From: Ilex aquifolium | Taxonomy: Eukaryota; Streptophyta; Magnoliopsida; Aquifoliales; Aquifoliaceae | NCBI GenBank assembly: GCA_951799425.1 | Contig: OX637399.1 | Span: 32,371,201-32,435,200, forward strand | DNA: 64,000 nt | Direction of reading: 5' to 3' | Shown: piece by piece, positions 61,083 to 64,000 of the stretch | Position numbering within the stretch: the first letter of the stretch is position 1 | How the letters are laid out: each line of letters opens with the position of its first letter | Program-made: the position numbers and the translations under genes | The notes under the pieces: generated by a model | Seen by the model: only the letters and a program-made list of their open reading frames with translations | Database searches by the model: none | What the model was told of the DNA's origin: nothing

Positions 61083-61307
61083 TTTTTTTTTTTTGTTCAA
61101 CAGTCATAGGCCTTTGGATCAGCTTACGCGCACCTTGTCTAATCTTCTCCTCGGTCCGATTAAAAACAGGTCATCTACGCCGAAATTAGGATGTTCATGA
61201 GGGATAAATCCCTAATGACCTGGACCCAAGAAATTGTCAAGATTTAAATTCAAAACGTCTGAATTTACAACTCTTCCTTGTTACCTCTTGAACTACCGGT
61301 TCACCAT
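61083..61307 (-). mobile_element. SINE-like element, copy near E
   Basis: Related to 18898-19131 and 49643-49865, with an A tail on the minus strand and the words GTAGTTCAAGAGGTAACAAG at its start. It lies within the stretch absent near A. Target duplications are not clear. Confidence 0.4.
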
Positions 61308-62254
61308 ACTGTCTTTGATGAATCAGTAATAAAAGTGAGACGTTACAACTTGCGAAAAAGAAAAGTATTTAGAGAAAAAAAACGGATTGATTTGTAAATT
61401 AAGATCGTACAACATATTAGTGCTTCCTCAAAGACAAATTCTTGTGATATTTTTTTGGAAATTAGTATCTTTTATGAAGAGAAATGACCAAAGGAAAAGG
61501 AATATTTTGATGAGAATTTCTCCCACAAAGGGAAGTATTGTGCTTAAATTGGAGAAGATCCCTAATACACATGCTTGAAGGTCTGGAGCTTAACCAAAAC
61601 AAACAGAAAAGCCGAACCGAATTCAAATGGGTGAGACATTCAAACCACCCAAGGCCTAACTTTAGTACTGTGTAGTAGAGCATTTAACCTGAAATCGATT
61701 GAAAATAGATGAAATAGCCACTCAAATATACAAATTAATCGTGTATGTGTGCTTTGTTATTGACGTAAACTTTACTATGTCAGTAATCCTAATAAATCAT
61801 AATAGCTGTAAAGAGTAGGCACATAAAAATAATATCAGTTAATTTGTAATTAAACAAAGAAAGCAAGAAATGTAGAGTGACATTCAACAATAATACTGTT
61901 AGACTCTATTGAAATCACTAATGTTATAATATGAGGCTGCAATCCTCCCAACTTTCCTGTTTCTGATGACAATCAAATCTAAGGGTTAGAATTTCGAATC
62001 TTGACAACTCAAACCCGACCCAAAAACTTCAGATTAAGAATTCGAACTAATCGATTCAAACCCAACCCAAAAACTTCACAGAAGAATTCGGACTATTCGA
62101 CTCAAACCCGATCCAAAAACTTCAGCTCAAGAATTCGGACTATTCGACTCAAACCTGACTGCTAATTGCTGAAGCTATCACCATGTTTTGCCTTCTGTTT
62201 AATGATCCTACTTTGCAACACCTGATAATCTCCCATATCTATCGCCATCTACCC

Positions 62255-62566
62255 TCATTTCTTTTCTGCTTCTGTTGTTGGCTTCGGTTCTGCTGGTGGC
62301 AGCGGTTCCGGAACTCCACCGTCAATGCAGCTCCTACACTTCCTTTCTACCCATCCTTCTATGTCATGCTCTCCGGTGCCCCCAAAATGTCGTCCCCCGC
62401 ATACCCGAGCAATGATCCCTGCAATAACACCAACTATTATGATCACTGCCACCACAACCACCAGTGTCTCGATTGATCGGCGAGTGGAGTGACTTGGCTC
62501 CACCACCACCGGCGGTGGCTCAACTAGTGGTGGTAGCTGATTTTGCAACATTTGCACCAGTGTCAT
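62255..62566 (-). CDS. Small single-span membrane protein, 103 residues
   Basis: The frame runs from the ATG at 62566 to a TGA at 62255. A short Pro-rich N-terminal part (NQLPPLVEPPPVVVEP) is followed by RRSIETL and one hydrophobic segment at about residues 34-54 (VVVVAVIIIVGVIAGIIARV). Then comes a conserved-looking tail with CGGRHFGG, EHDIEGWVERKCRSC and IDGG, and a Pro/Glu-rich end. I recall similar small plant proteins with a single membrane span and a GEHDIEGWVEKKCRSCIDGG-like tail, without known function. The copy near A has lost the middle. The frame is intact and codon use looks natural. The 5' side has a conserved stretch shared with the A block. Confidence 0.65.
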   Translation of the reverse strand: MTLVQMLQNQLPPLVEPPPVVVEPSHSTRRSIETLVVVVAVIIIVGVIAGIIARVCGGRHFGGTGEHDIEGWVERKCRSCIDGGVPEPLPPAEPKPTTEAEKK

Positions 62567-63324
62567 TGTGAACTACTGATCATACGATCATAAAGTTCTT
62601 GAATTTCTGGAGTGGAAACTATATTCCTATTTTCTTCTACTGAATCAATGACAGTATGAGACCGAAACACAAAACATATGAGAGAGAGAGAGAGAGGGTC
62701 ACAGCCTGAGGAAGAAAAGACTTCGGCAAAATAAAGGGACTATGGTGAAAGATATGCAGATAAACGCAGTACAAAAAGACCAGTAGTGAACAGAAAATGA
62801 AGTATGGGAAGAGAAAAAAAATGGTACAGATGAATTAGGGAGGGTGAAAGGATAGGAGAGATGTAGAACTCATAGAGGGTAGAAACAAATAAGATTATTG
62901 ATATATTGTTGCAGTCATGCGTTCGTAAATTACAGATCCAATCAATCTTGTTTGCTATGTTATTTTAATTTGTGGAATTGAAATTGGACTTTGAATTTTG
63001 TTATATTTAATTTGGTTGCTCAATTTGAAATTTGCCTATTTTATTTTGTGTCCAATTATTCCGATTAATTGAAATTAAATAATTTGGTTGAAAGACTTGT
63101 GATAGATTTAATTTTTCTAAAAAAATTCTATTAATTTTTTTGATTTAATGAGTTTGAAAATTGATAGGAGTACATTATACTAAACAATGTCGCATATTGT
63201 TTGTGTTGCTATTTATTTGACTTTTTTTTATGTAATAGTAATTATAAAAAAAAATTATAATTGAATAATATTTTTGTGAAAGTAATGTTAATATTATAAT
63301 TTTAAGTTATACATAAATTTTCGA

Positions 63325-63560
63325 TTGCTCCACAAAAGAAAGAGTCTGGCTCGGTCCCCGCGTATAGATCACCATCACCCTCTCGCTCTCACCAAACAAT
63401 ACTTTGAGATTATCAATTTCATAGTCGAGTGTGATTTGTGCCATGCATCCATTACCCTAAATTCTTGGGCTTATTTATGTGGTCCATGTAGATATTTTAC
63501 CCATGTGAGTGTGGACCTTCAAATTTCATTACAACAAAAATTGAATTTTGAGCTGGCAAT
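63325..63560 (+). pseudogene. DC1 relic F, second copy (exon 1 end only)
   Basis: It is the duplicate of 8703-8936, with the same LLHKRKSLARS start and CDLC, WAYLCGPCRYFTHV motifs. A single-base loss near 63507 shifts the frame relative to the copy near A. The following relic pieces seen near A would lie beyond the LTR-like insertion at 63583. Confidence 0.7.
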
Positions 63561-63582
63561 TTGCCGACGCAAATAGTCTGCC

Positions 63583-64000
63583 TGTAACACCCCAACTCTT
63601 CATACAATATCTGTCACAAATGATGAGGAGAAACCAACAACAACCGCATAGCTTTGATACCCTTATATACATACAAATTATGTTTAGAGAACATAAAAAA
63701 AAAAACCCCACGATTACATCTCAATCGACCCTCTAAACTCGGCAGTGGACTCATCTCGTATTTAGTGTTTTTCCTGAAAAGTCATTGAGACCATTAGTGA
63801 GAGCAAGGATGCAATCAATTATCATGAGCACAACAAGAGATAAAGAAAACACTTTATTTATTTGGGAACAACCTTAACCACGTTGAAATTACCAACATTT
63901 AAATTACACTTTACCACTTACACGTTGTTTGGATACATCACATAGACATAACTTGTATAAATCATATAGGCAAAATTTATCGCTAAAATAGTTACTTTTC
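63583..64000. mobile_element. Start of a probable LTR element, cut by the window edge
   Basis: The duplicated block breaks off at 63582 and is replaced by sequence beginning TGTAACACCCCAACTC, a typical start of plant Ty3/gypsy LTRs. The paralogous sequence near A continues uninterrupted (GTCTGCCTATTGAC at about 8958). The rest is outside the window, so size and state are unknown. Confidence 0.5.

Larger units (their letters stand above)
59350..63582. repeat. Duplicated block, copy 3 (after DC1 copy E, beyond the Helitron)
   Basis: It continues the alignment with 5680-8960 to the right of the Helitron. It includes the GAGCTCGA repeat (60483-60770), the small membrane protein gene, and DC1 relic F. 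It has about 600 bp (60773-61386) not present near A, and lacks the SINE found near A at 7457. Confidence 0.75.

Noticed and set aside
2067-64000. CRISPR-like arrays
   Set aside because: The tandem repeats found (252-bp, 54-bp, about 45-bp) have no unique spacers of uniform size, and the DNA is plant nuclear.

Overview
The window is nuclear DNA of a flowering plant, almost certainly a eudicot. It is AT-rich and gene-poor, it has spliced genes, plant-only DC1 (Cys/His-rich C1-like) zinc-binding proteins, and a dense mix of plant transposable elements (Tat-lineage Ty3 LTR element, L1-type LINE, Helitrons, CACTA, MULE-like foldback elements, SINEs). The sequence alone does not let me name a species.

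The main content is a same-strand cluster of DC1-domain genes. Five copies can be followed: A (1-1328, 5' part outside the window), B (21513-23841), C (24765-28027, pseudogene split by a solo LTR), D (43706-46019) and E (52251-54079). Open frames that look like pairs of neighbouring genes are really two exons of one gene: exon 1 codes for four DC1 repeats and exon 2 for five, joined in phase by a GT-AG intron. The intron is about 110 bp in A, C and E, and exactly 634 bp in B and D. Complete proteins are 559-572 residues. Older DC1 relics lie at 8703-9926 and 63325-63560.

The copies sit in larger duplicated blocks. The flank 5.45-8.96 kb (after A) recurs after D (47.9-48.87 kb) and after E (54.75-63.58 kb, split by a 4.4-kb Helitron). 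The region upstream of B (18.9-21.5 kb) recurs upstream of E (49.64-52.25 kb). The blocks give conflicting groupings: D has a B-type exon 1 and intron but an A/E-type exon 2 and 3' flank. This points to unequal exchange or gene conversion.

Insertions that can be dated against duplicated empty sites or bounded by target duplications are: a composite MULE-like foldback element with 9-bp target duplication (2076-5444), a SINE (7457-7536), a solo LTR in C, a whole-looking Tat LTR element (29788-38213) inside an intron of a PLP-homeostasis (YggS/PROSC) gene fragment, a 5'-truncated LINE in the promoter region of D (40973-43231), a TIR element in an A-tract (46779-47878), and a Helitron carrying the first coding exon of an NDR-type kinase (54950-59349). 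A small single-membrane-span protein gene (62255-62566, minus) is intact near E and gutted near A. No rRNA, tRNA or CRISPR was seen.
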